Source: Olivibacter sp. SDN3
GTDB taxonomy: Bacteria; Bacteroidota; Bacteroidia; Sphingobacteriales; Sphingobacteriaceae
Direction of reading: 5' to 3'
Length of the DNA stretch: 64,000 bases
NCBI RefSeq assembly: GCF_014334135.1
Contig: NZ_CP060497.1
Span: 930,001 to 994,000, forward strand
In this document: one piece after another, positions 44,519 through 53,363 of the stretch
Layout of the letters: each line of letters opens with the position of its first letter
Position numbering within the stretch: the stretch's first letter is position 1
Translations under genes and position numbers: made by a program
The notes under the pieces: generated by a model
Databases searched by the model: none
Told to the model about the DNA's origin: nothing
What the model saw: only the letters and a program-made list of their open reading frames with translations

Positions 44519-47500
44519 TTAAAATTTGACGATTAGGTTAAGGCCCAAACTTCTGGTCCGAGGCACACCGAAAGCTTCCAGTCCCTGTGCATTGCTGTTA
44601 GAGTAGCTAGATTCGGGGTCGAAATACTTATTCCGTTTATCTTTATACAGGATAAAGAGGTTCCGCCCCACCAACGATATAGACGCACCCTGCAGTTTGT
44701 TGAGCCAATGGATCTTGTCTGTTGGCAAATTGTAGGATAATATCAATTGACGAAGTTTGATAAAGTCATTATCGAACATAAACATGGATGTATAGAATTT
44801 GTCGTTATCATAATAGGTATCAATCTCTTCCGGATTCCAGGTTTTGGAAAAGGCTTGGCCGTTCTGATCTACACCATTTACTGTCAGGCCTGTTTCTCTT
44901 CCGGGCAAGGTCTCTTCGGGTAATCCGAAGCGATAAGCATACTGAAAGAGGTTGGAATAAATCATGCTTCCAAATTTTCCATCGATTAATACATTGAGTG
45001 AAAAGTTCTTATAATTAAACGTATTGTTCAGCCCCATAATCAACGGCGGAACCCCTTGTCCTATCTCTTCCAAGGGCCCTCTCTCTGCATAGCCACTGGC
45101 GCTATTGAATACCGTTTGTCCATTTCCATCCGTCAATTTACGATAACCCCATAACGTCCCGTAAGGCCTACCAACGACATTTTGTATAGAGCCGCCTCCT
45201 ACACCTTCCCCTACGGTAATGGCATTCAAGCCCTCTGCCAACTGTATGATTTCACTTTGATTATAGGCCAGGTTATAACTAATATCCCATTTGAAATTAT
45301 CGTTCCGTATGGGTGTTCCATTAAGCAAGAGCTCGATACCTTTATTACTTAGTTGTCCGACATTGAGCAGCGCCCTGTTATAACCCGAGGCTTGGGAGAT
45401 ATTTGACTCGACAATGTCGTCTGTGGTTTTCCGGTTATAAAGTGTTACATCAACTCCTAAGCGATTATCGAGGAACTGGGCATCAACACCGAATTCGTAT
45501 GTGGTTGACGTAAGCGGTCTCAGGCCAGGATTGGTTACCAAGTCGCTCGTTAATTCCTGTACCGGTCGCCCGTTATGGCCCCCTTGTACCATGCTATAGG
45601 TTTCATTCAGGATATAGGCATTGGGTGTAGCTCCTCCCACTTGTGCCCATGAACCCCTGAATTTTAACAGATTGAACAGCTCAGGTAGTTGAAAAGCATC
45701 ACTGGCCACAAAGGTGGCTCCTACGGAAGGGTAAAATATGCTATTGTTTTGCGGACTTAACGTAGAAAACCAATCTTGTCTACCGGTCATGGTCAGGTAG
45801 GCATAGCTTTTAAAACCGATATCGGCGGACGCAAAAACAGAGTTAATGCCCGTCTTTTGATAAAGTGGCGTTGTGGTCAGAATATTCAGATTGGTATAGC
45901 TATAGAAATGAGGTACAGTGAATTCGCTTCCGTCAATGGCTGTCTGATCATACTCGTTCCGTTGGATATTTCCACCTGCCATAGCTGTTAGGCTAAAGTC
46001 TTCGCCAATAGAAGTATCGTAGTTCAAGGTTAACATGCCATTCGTTTCGGCTGAAGTAGCGCGCATGCTCTGGAAGGTTCCCAATGGTCGAAAGGCATTT
46101 CCGGTTGGTTGCACAGCCTCATTATACGACTGATAAAAATCACGGCTGGCACTGGCGCGAATATTAAGGTTATCAAGTATATCGTACTGCACACTCCCCT
46201 GTAAGATAAAGCGGTCTCTTTTGTCATAATTAGAAAACCTGTTTACAATAAACCAAGGGTTCGGTGCTTCCACTACCGGATTCCAGCGAACCTCATCTCC
46301 ATTTTCATCATAACCTGGAGCGAGCGAGTTAATATCGACTGTGTTAGCGAGCATATACACCCCCCAAGCCGTATTATTATCGGCATACCCCACTTTTGGC
46401 CGGTTTGTTCCTTTATCAAAATTATATTGGGAAACTGCCTCTATATGTAGCCTCTTACCAACCTTAGCATTCACGGCTAAATTGGTGGTTAACCTATCAT
46501 ATGTTGAGTTTGGAACGATGGCTTTGGCATCGGTATTAGAAATACTTAGCCGGTAATTCAGCTCTTCAGAACCTCCGTTTAAAGCTAGGGAATTGATATA
46601 AGTTTGGCCGGTTTCATAAAAGCGGGCCGGGTTATCTTTTACCGGCGAATAGGGCCTGTATTGTCCGTCGAACTGGATATAGGGTTCACCATCCATCCGT
46701 GCGCCGTAAGAAAAGCGGCCTGTGGCGATAGCCTGTTCCTGCGTGGTAGGCTTTACGCCATCAAGTCCTTGGCCATAGATGTATTGCCATTCAGGATACA
46801 TCGATGGTCGTTCGAAGGTAGAAGTACTATTAAATTCAACTCCTATCCCTTTTCTGGCCACGCCCTTTTTAGTTGTTATGAGAATTACACCGTTTGCTGC
46901 ACGCGATCCATAAAGCGCAGACGCCGGACCTCCTTTCAATACCGATATCGACTCGATATCATCCGGGTTGATTCCTGCAATACCATCGCCTCTATCGACG
47001 TTCCAACCCATCCCTGAGGAGTTCGTTCCACCTCCGGGAATAGAGTTATCCATAGGCATACCATTAATCACATAAAGCGGCTGATTATTACCACTTAACG
47101 AACCATTCCCTCGGATAATTACACGACTTGAACCGCCAGGGCCAGTGGCCATACCAGCGACATCTACACCGGCTACCTTGCCTACCAAAGCATTCGCAAC
47201 GTTCACTTCGCGAGCCTGTGTAAATTGATCACCTCCTACCTCTGCTACTGAATAGGCTAGGGCTTTCTTCTGTCGGGAAATCCCCAGCGCTGTAACCACC
47301 ACTTCACTTAAAGATTGGTTGTCGGTGTCCATGACAACATCTATTGCCGTTTTTCCTTCTACGGCGACTGATTGTGAGACGTACCCCATATAGCTGAATT
47401 CAAGCGTTGCCGCTTGATCGGCATTAATGGTATAAAGACCATTCTCGTTGGTAACGGTGCCACTGGTTGTCCCTTTTACCCGGACACTTACGCCCGGCAG

Positions 47501-47938
47501 CGGATCTCCATTTTGATCTTTTACCGTACCGTTGATTGCTTTTTGTAATCCGCTGGATACGGATTGCCCTTTCACTTGCTGTATCGCTATCGTTTCAGCA
47601 ATAATGCGGTAATTTAAGCGATGGTTATGCAGTACCTTGTTCAGTACCAGTTCTACATCGCTGTCTTGAAAATCCACACTAAGTGGTGGAATGTTATCAA
47701 TGAGGTGCTCTTCATATAAAAATTTATAGTTTGTTTGACGCTCAATGCTCGTAAAAACCTCTTTCAATGAAACATTCTTCAATGAAATGTTAATCTTTTG
47801 CGCTATACTCCTAGCACTCACGGTGAGCGAGAACATGAAAGTCAGTGCGATTGTCAATTTCATGATCAGTTTAGCTTGTGAATAGTTTAGGCAATAGCTT
47901 TTACCAATAGGCTTTTGGCCTTTAGGAAAGTTATTCAT
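44519..47938 (-). CDS. SusC-like TonB-dependent transporter with STN signalling domain
   Basis: A 1139-residue outer-membrane transporter. After a signal peptide ending SARSIAQ (about residue 47) there is an STN domain (KINISLKNVSLKEVF...FKFLYEEHLIDNIPPLSV, about 48-120), which in FecA-type receptors contacts the FecR anti-sigma factor. A carboxypeptidase-like domain (GTVKDQNGDPLPGVSVRVKG), LSEVVVTALGISRQ, plug and barrel follow. The sigma and FecR genes lie directly upstream, so substrate passage should switch on this operon. The long N-terminus MNNFPKGQKPIGKSY is typical for this subgroup, so the first ATG is kept. Confidence 0.95.
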   Translation of the reverse strand: MNNFPKGQKPIGKSYCLNYSQAKLIMKLTIALTFMFSLTVSARSIAQKINISLKNVSLKEVFTSIERQTNYKFLYEEHLIDNIPPLSVDFQDSDVELVLNKVLHNHRLNYRIIAETIAIQQVKGQSVSSGLQKAINGTVKDQNGDPLPGVSVRVKGTTSGTVTNENGLYTINADQAATLEFSYMGYVSQSVAVEGKTAIDVVMDTDNQSLSEVVVTALGISRQKKALAYSVAEVGGDQFTQAREVNVANALVGKVAGVDVAGMATGPGGSSRVIIRGNGSLSGNNQPLYVINGMPMDNSIPGGGTNSSGMGWNVDRGDGIAGINPDDIESISVLKGGPASALYGSRAANGVILITTKKGVARKGIGVEFNSTSTFERPSMYPEWQYIYGQGLDGVKPTTQEQAIATGRFSYGARMDGEPYIQFDGQYRPYSPVKDNPARFYETGQTYINSLALNGGSEELNYRLSISNTDAKAIVPNSTYDRLTTNLAVNAKVGKRLHIEAVSQYNFDKGTNRPKVGYADNNTAWGVYMLANTVDINSLAPGYDENGDEVRWNPVVEAPNPWFIVNRFSNYDKRDRFILQGSVQYDILDNLNIRASASRDFYQSYNEAVQPTGNAFRPLGTFQSMRATSAETNGMLTLNYDTSIGEDFSLTAMAGGNIQRNEYDQTAIDGSEFTVPHFYSYTNLNILTTTPLYQKTGINSVFASADIGFKSYAYLTMTGRQDWFSTLSPQNNSIFYPSVGATFVASDAFQLPELFNLLKFRGSWAQVGGATPNAYILNETYSMVQGGHNGRPVQELTSDLVTNPGLRPLTSTTYEFGVDAQFLDNRLGVDVTLYNRKTTDDIVESNISQASGYNRALLNVGQLSNKGIELLLNGTPIRNDNFKWDISYNLAYNQSEIIQLAEGLNAITVGEGVGGGSIQNVVGRPYGTLWGYRKLTDGNGQTVFNSASGYAERGPLEEIGQGVPPLIMGLNNTFNYKNFSLNVLIDGKFGSMIYSNLFQYAYRFGLPEETLPGRETGLTVNGVDQNGQAFSKTWNPEEIDTYYDNDKFYTSMFMFDNDFIKLRQLILSYNLPTDKIHWLNKLQGASISLVGRNLFILYKDKRNKYFDPESSYSNSNAQGLEAFGVPRTRSLGLNLIVKF

Positions 47939-48095
47939 AACTTTGAAAAGTTAAGGGATTATTAAATTATACAAATAGTCGTTTGAACCTTAATATGTCC
48001 AGAGGTATGGCAGTACTTCTGGATTTTTGGTTTTCATTCCGGTGATTTCTTAATGTTTCTTTTTTATTTCATATCATAATCGTGTTAAATGGTGA

Positions 48096-49271
48096 TTAAT
48101 CTGTTTCCTTCACATAGAGATTACGGCCGTCAATCTCAAATTTCATATCACTGATAAGCGTTAACATTTCACATACTTCAGCTAAGGTGGCGGATCTTTT
48201 GATTCCTCCTCTATATTTTTTATTTCTTATGCCAGGCCCATATGTAACTTGCAGATCATACCATCTGGCAATTTCTTCCATAATTTGTGAGGCATCTTCT
48301 CCATCAAAATAAAAGTACCCTTTCTTCCAAGCCGTGGCCTTCTCGATTCCAATATCCTTTATGGAGAGCATCTGCTCCTTTACCTCAGCCGTTTGCCCTG
48401 GAGATAACATCTTCTCCGTACCTACGGCATTTACTTTAATAGCACCCTCTGTAAGCGTGGTAACGAGCTTATCATTATACGTATTAACGTTAAATGAGGT
48501 ACCAAGTGCTGTAATCAGCGAACCCTTGTATGCCACTTTAAAAGGACGATCAGCATCTTTCGCTACTTCAAAAAAAGCTTCACCACTCACGGCTACTCGC
48601 CTTTCATTTTCCCCGAATTGTACTGGAAATTCAATAGATGAAAAAGCATTTACCCACACTTTGGTGCCGTCTTCCAAGACGATACGATAGGTTCCCGACT
48701 TAGGCACCGTTAGTGAATGTACTTTATTTGCAAATGAAGTATATCGAGGACTGGAACTGTAAACAACCTCGCCATTACGGTCTTCCAACACCACATTATC
48801 ATACTGATAGCTACGCTCTTCCTCTCCCAAAGGAAACACATCACCGTTTGCTAAAAATAACTTCGCCTGATTAGTTCCGGGGAGTACATCATTTTTATAT
48901 TGTTTGGTTTTGTCTGCAATAATACCTGTATCGTTTTGTTTTTGAACAAACGGAGAAAAATAGAAATAAATGGAGATCGCAATGCAAAGGGTTAGGGCAA
49001 TAGAAGCTACCAAACGAATATTTATCTTGAAAGTCTTTTCTCGGCTTCGTTCTTGTAGTTTTAACCAAGCCGCATCGGCATCAATGCTAGACAGAAAACG
49101 AATATCTTTTTCAACCCCTTGAGCATCTTTAAAGCTCTCCATCATTTCCTGATGAAGACGGTGCTTCTCACACCACTGCTGTAATTGACGATCTTCGGCT
49201 CCATCGCTTTGATTACGAAGAAATTTTACAATAAGTACGGCTATTCCAAAGGATTCTCTATCCATATTCAA
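48096..49271 (-). CDS. FecR-family anti-sigma factor
   Basis: A 391-residue inner-membrane regulator. The cytoplasmic N-terminal part (1-80) binds the sigma factor; one transmembrane segment lies at about 87-107 (LVASIALTLCIAISIYFYF). A FecR domain (LTVPKSGTYRIVLEDGTKVW, EVAKDADRPFKV) and a C-terminal DUF4974 domain face the periplasm. It receives the signal from the STN domain of the SusC encoded next and controls the ECF sigma factor encoded just upstream. A start at the second Met (MDRESF) is possible. Confidence 0.95.
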   Translation of the reverse strand: MNMDRESFGIAVLIVKFLRNQSDGAEDRQLQQWCEKHRLHQEMMESFKDAQGVEKDIRFLSSIDADAAWLKLQERSREKTFKINIRLVASIALTLCIAISIYFYFSPFVQKQNDTGIIADKTKQYKNDVLPGTNQAKLFLANGDVFPLGEEERSYQYDNVVLEDRNGEVVYSSSPRYTSFANKVHSLTVPKSGTYRIVLEDGTKVWVNAFSSIEFPVQFGENERRVAVSGEAFFEVAKDADRPFKVAYKGSLITALGTSFNVNTYNDKLVTTLTEGAIKVNAVGTEKMLSPGQTAEVKEQMLSIKDIGIEKATAWKKGYFYFDGEDASQIMEEIARWYDLQVTYGPGIRNKKYRGGIKRSATLAEVCEMLTLISDMKFEIDGRNLYVKETD

Positions 49272-49419
49272 TTATTTTCTACCCAAAAGGCTAATTTCCC
49301 TCAGAATAAATGGCATAGCACCACAAATAAGGAATATATTGGTTATTTTTTTAGTAAGAAACGGAGAGGGCGGTTTTGGGTGACAATTTTTTTAAAAAAA
49401 ATGAAAGCCTATTTAAAAC

Positions 49420-49983
49420 TTATCTTGCCGAAAAGAAAAAATACAGCAATAACGTAAACATCTCAGGATCCAATTTACGTTTCAGTACTTTCATCCCTCT
49501 TTGTTTCTGTGTCTTTACCGTGTTGATGGTAACGCCTAATTTTTCCGAAATTTCCTGATTATTCAAACCTTCCAGGTAGCCCATTCGGAATATTTCGCGA
49601 CAGCCTTCGGGAAGATCATCAATAATCTTGTAGACTGCTGCCAACACTTCTGTCCTGATCATCGACGTAAGGTATTTAGCTTCTTCCACTTCACTGTCTT
49701 CCCGCAGCTTAAAATACCGTCGAATGACTTGTTGCCTTCTAATGGTATTGTAACAAGCATTCTTTACCGAACTGTACAGGAAACTCCTTATGACATCTGT
49801 ATCTTTTGACAGCTGGTTTCTTTTTTTCAGGTAAGCCATGAATGCTTCCTGAGCCAAATCTTCCGCCTCCTGTTTATCTCCAAGATGTTGAAAAGCAAAA
49901 AAACAAAGCTTAGCATAGTACGCTTTAAAAAGCTGTTCAGCATCAAGTTCAATGGGGGAAAAAGCAGAATATTTAGCTTCCAT
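49420..49983 (-). CDS. ECF sigma-70 factor
   Basis: A 187-residue extracytoplasmic-function sigma factor. Region 2 is visible in LCFFAFQHLGDKQEAEDLAQ and AFMAYLKK, and region 4 in GLNNQEISEKLGVTINTVK with the DNA-binding helix. It lies 148 bases upstream of the FecR gene on the same strand and, with it and the STN-SusC, forms a surface-signalling trio. By this design it would transcribe the SusC operon when the substrate is present. Its own promoter is not evident. Confidence 0.95.
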   Translation of the reverse strand: MEAKYSAFSPIELDAEQLFKAYYAKLCFFAFQHLGDKQEAEDLAQEAFMAYLKKRNQLSKDTDVIRSFLYSSVKNACYNTIRRQQVIRRYFKLREDSEVEEAKYLTSMIRTEVLAAVYKIIDDLPEGCREIFRMGYLEGLNNQEISEKLGVTINTVKTQKQRGMKVLKRKLDPEMFTLLLYFFFSAR

Positions 49984-50112
49984 TTTGTAAATATATCAAT
50001 AAAGTTAATAAAACATTAACATAAATATACCCCAAAATCAAATCCTTAGCATTTTTTCACAGCCTCTTCTTAGGTGACTCAACGGCAACTGCGCCGATTT
50101 CCCATAGGAATT

Positions 50113-51585
50113 TTAGAGAAACCTTTTTAGCCGTGGGCTAATCAATAGTAAAAGAAATCCGATTGCCAATGCATAAAAAGCGAGCTCCTGATAGCCTTTT
50201 GTATAAGCCATTAATTTATCCAGCAAACTCGCCCGTTCATTTGCAGTAGACATGCCTGCCCCCAACAACCCCGCCACGTATTGGCCATAAGCACTACCCA
50301 GAAACCATAGCCCCATCATCATCCCGGTCAATTTATTGGGCGATAGTTTAGTAATTACCGACATGCCAATAGGTCCAATACAAAGCTCACTTAGCGTAAT
50401 AAAGAAATATGCTAGCGTGAATACATTTAAGGACGTTATACCATGTTCATCGGCAAAAAAACGGGTGCTATAAAAAAAATAAAAACCAACCGCCAATAAT
50501 AGGAATCCAAGACCAAATTTTACGGTGGTATTAGGTTCAATTTTTCGCTTAGCCATCCATATCCACAATAAGCCTAGAGGAGAGCTCAATAGTATAATAA
50601 ATAAGGCACCGGAAGAATTATTTACCATATTTGGGTCAATACGAAAGAATAATACATGGTGCTTGAGATTATTGGCAGCGAAAAGATTTAGCGAACCACC
50701 CATTTGCTCGAAAAAGGCAATATAGAAAATGTAGGCAAAGATAAACACTAATGCAACTAACAAGGAACGTTTAAATTGTTTTTCAGGCATTTGTATCCAC
50801 TGATAACAAAAATAAATCAAAGCAAGGGGCCCTATGGTATACATAAAATAGTCGGTATACTGGGTGTTTTGAATCATGATCAAGATAAATGGAATGGCTG
50901 CTATTGCCGCGACATATACCAGGATTTCCCTAAAATAACGTTGTTTTCTTCCGCCAGGTTGGGCTGGTGTTTTTCCTATAGGCCCCAGGGTATGCTTGGT
51001 GAGCTGAAAAGTAAACAAACCGAAGGCCATCACTACACCTGCAGCTGCGAAAGCAGCGCTCCAGCTGACATATTTACCTAGATATACGCATATTATTCCT
51101 CCCAAGAACGCACCTACGTTGATACCGGCATAAAATAGGCTAAATCCGGCATCCCTTCTAGCGTCGCCAGGCGCATATAACTGTCCAACCATCGAAGAGA
51201 TATTGGGCTTAAAAAAGCCCGTACCAATAATTGACAAGGATATCCCAATATAGAAAAAAGCGGTCGGCGAAGCTGCAATGAGGATATTTCCAGCAATCAT
51301 GATAGTTCCTCCGAAGAATAGGGATTTTCTAAAGCCCAGCACTTTATCGGCAGCAATCCCGCCAATAAATGTAAAAGCATATACAAAGGCCTGGATAGCA
51401 CCATATTTCAAATTAGCCGCATGATCATTTAGCTCGAGTTGGCTCACCATAAAGAGCGCCAATATCGCCCGCATACCGTAAAAGCAAAAGCGCTCCCACA
51501 TCTCCACTGCGAACAGGTACCATAACTGCTTTGGGTATTTACCCTCAAACTGTTGAATTTGCTCCAAAGTTTTTTGAGACATCAT
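50113..51585 (-). CDS. POT/PTR2-family peptide:H+ symporter
   Basis: A 490-residue inner-membrane transporter with about 12-14 transmembrane helices. The POT proton-coupling motif EMWERFCFYGMRA (ExxERFxxYG) is near the N-terminus and a second signature FSLFYAGINVGAFLGG follows. It imports di- and tripeptides. The start at 51585 or 51582 (MMSQKTLEQ) is preferred over 51657, because the family begins directly before FEGKYPKQLWYLF. It lies 143 bases downstream of a SusD gene, suggesting that peptides released outside are taken in here. Confidence 0.93.
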   Translation of the reverse strand: MMSQKTLEQIQQFEGKYPKQLWYLFAVEMWERFCFYGMRAILALFMVSQLELNDHAANLKYGAIQAFVYAFTFIGGIAADKVLGFRKSLFFGGTIMIAGNILIAASPTAFFYIGISLSIIGTGFFKPNISSMVGQLYAPGDARRDAGFSLFYAGINVGAFLGGIICVYLGKYVSWSAAFAAAGVVMAFGLFTFQLTKHTLGPIGKTPAQPGGRKQRYFREILVYVAAIAAIPFILIMIQNTQYTDYFMYTIGPLALIYFCYQWIQMPEKQFKRSLLVALVFIFAYIFYIAFFEQMGGSLNLFAANNLKHHVLFFRIDPNMVNNSSGALFIILLSSPLGLLWIWMAKRKIEPNTTVKFGLGFLLLAVGFYFFYSTRFFADEHGITSLNVFTLAYFFITLSELCIGPIGMSVITKLSPNKLTGMMMGLWFLGSAYGQYVAGLLGAGMSTANERASLLDKLMAYTKGYQELAFYALAIGFLLLLISPRLKRFL

Positions 51586-51728
51586 CGTGGGGAGTAAATT
51601 AGCCGATTTTTTCCAAATTAATACAATCTTGGGACTTTTCTTACATGGATGCACCAATCAACAATAAAAGTAGGCCATTTGCTTCACAACAGAAGGCCTA
51701 AACACATAAAAACAGCGATTATTAACAT

Positions 51729-53333
51729 TTAATATCCAGGGTTTTGAGTCAAATTGGGATTGGTATTCAACTCCGCAAAAGGAATCGGAAATATCGTGCG
51801 GCTCTGCGCCTGAGCGTGTGGGCGATGGTTAAACCATGTTTTGGTCTGAAAAACGCCAAAACGGATGAGGTCTTGCCGACGGTGTGCTTCTGCTGCAAAT
51901 TCCCATCCAAGCTCATCCAGGAATCTTCCGTATGGAATATCTGCGCCACCATTTGTTTCAGCAACTGTTCCGTCGGTCGCCTGCCACCCATATTGATATC
52001 GGCTACCCGTCCTCAGTTGGCTCCCGGTAACCGTGGCTCTTTCCGGATTATCCTTAAAAGCTCTTTGGCGCACTTGTGTAACCAACGCCGCTGCTTCATC
52101 TGCATTTCCCGTTCTTAAAAGGGCTTCTGCTTTCATCATCAACACATCGCCATAACGAAACATGGGATAATCATTATCCAAATTGGCAGTAGCCCCTTGT
52201 TTAATGGCATATTTACCTATGCGGAAACCATGATTGGTGGCAGCAACTGTTCCATCGCCGCCTATGCCGGGTACGAAATTGACGTAATTTATAACCTCGT
52301 CTCCAGTTGTAGCGTGATACTGCGGCCCCTGTATCCAAGTCTCCTGTAATCGACTGTCTTCCGGATCGTATGTATCAATAAATTGTGGTACAGCGCAATT
52401 GCCTCCCCAGGGTCCCGCGGCCATATTGTAAACTAACCTACTCAGGGGATCAAGCGTTTTCATATGGATTTGACTCCCTTGCCCGTAAATTTCATCATAG
52501 GGTACCGCAAATATAATCTCACCGGAATTTTCGTTAGTCCAAGTAAAGACATCGACATAATTAATATCCAATGTATACGCGTTAGCCGCGATGATCTCAT
52601 TCGTTTCTTCGATTACTTTCTCCCATTGAGAGACACCTGTATATACTTCTGCATTTAGGTAGATCTTTGCCAATAAAGCTTTTGCCGCCCATTTGTTCAT
52701 CCTTCCATACATCGAGGAAACGTCTTCGGAAAGCAATGGTAAATTTTCTGTTAATTCAGCCACGACAAAATCATACACCTCCTGACGCGTATTCTGTTCA
52801 GGCAGTGAAGCGTCACGATAGTCCGTGACGATGGGCACATTGCCATGATTATCTAGTAACAGGTAATATGCTAAAGCACGTGTTGCTTTCAGTTCAGCGA
52901 TAGCCCGCTGCGCCAGCTCTTCTTCCAAGGGTAGCGTACCGTCTTCAATTTGCATAATGACCATATTGGCACGGGTGATACTGGAATATGCTTCATTCCA
53001 GGTATTTTGTGGTTGCCATTGTTCTGAGGTCCAGGTATGTTGATGCATTCTTCTATATGTTCCACCATCATCCCAACCATTGGGACGAACCGGCGTAATG
53101 ATGATATCTCCGGGCTCCTCCTGTAAATCAAAGTAGCCTTGCCAGCCAAACATGAGGGTTCTGAAAGACGCGTAAACCGGAGCTATTATTTTAGGCAAAT
53201 CTCGCTCTGTAGGTTGAAAAGAACTAGCGAGCACCTCTGAATATACCTCTTCATCAATTTTTGTGCATGATAGTATAGCTGTTGTGAATATTGAGAACAC
53301 TATCAGGTTGTATATCATTATTTTCGTTTTCAT
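51729..53333 (-). CDS. SusD/RagB-like surface lipoprotein
   Basis: A 534-residue SusD/RagB lipoprotein with signal and lipobox TAILSC (lipid Cys near residue 23), RagB-type N-terminal helices (YASFRTLMFGWQGYFDLQEE) and the C-terminal GWEFAAEAHRRQDLIRFGVF and FPIPFAELNTNPNLTQNPGY motifs of the classical family. It is the partner of the SusC gene 30 bases upstream. It belongs to a different SusD subtype from the two others in this window, so its ligand is probably also different. Confidence 0.95.
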   Translation of the reverse strand: MKTKIMIYNLIVFSIFTTAILSCTKIDEEVYSEVLASSFQPTERDLPKIIAPVYASFRTLMFGWQGYFDLQEEPGDIIITPVRPNGWDDGGTYRRMHQHTWTSEQWQPQNTWNEAYSSITRANMVIMQIEDGTLPLEEELAQRAIAELKATRALAYYLLLDNHGNVPIVTDYRDASLPEQNTRQEVYDFVVAELTENLPLLSEDVSSMYGRMNKWAAKALLAKIYLNAEVYTGVSQWEKVIEETNEIIAANAYTLDINYVDVFTWTNENSGEIIFAVPYDEIYGQGSQIHMKTLDPLSRLVYNMAAGPWGGNCAVPQFIDTYDPEDSRLQETWIQGPQYHATTGDEVINYVNFVPGIGGDGTVAATNHGFRIGKYAIKQGATANLDNDYPMFRYGDVLMMKAEALLRTGNADEAAALVTQVRQRAFKDNPERATVTGSQLRTGSRYQYGWQATDGTVAETNGGADIPYGRFLDELGWEFAAEAHRRQDLIRFGVFQTKTWFNHRPHAQAQSRTIFPIPFAELNTNPNLTQNPGY

Positions 53334-53363
53334 CTTCTTAAATTCAATTAACCGTTAATGTTA

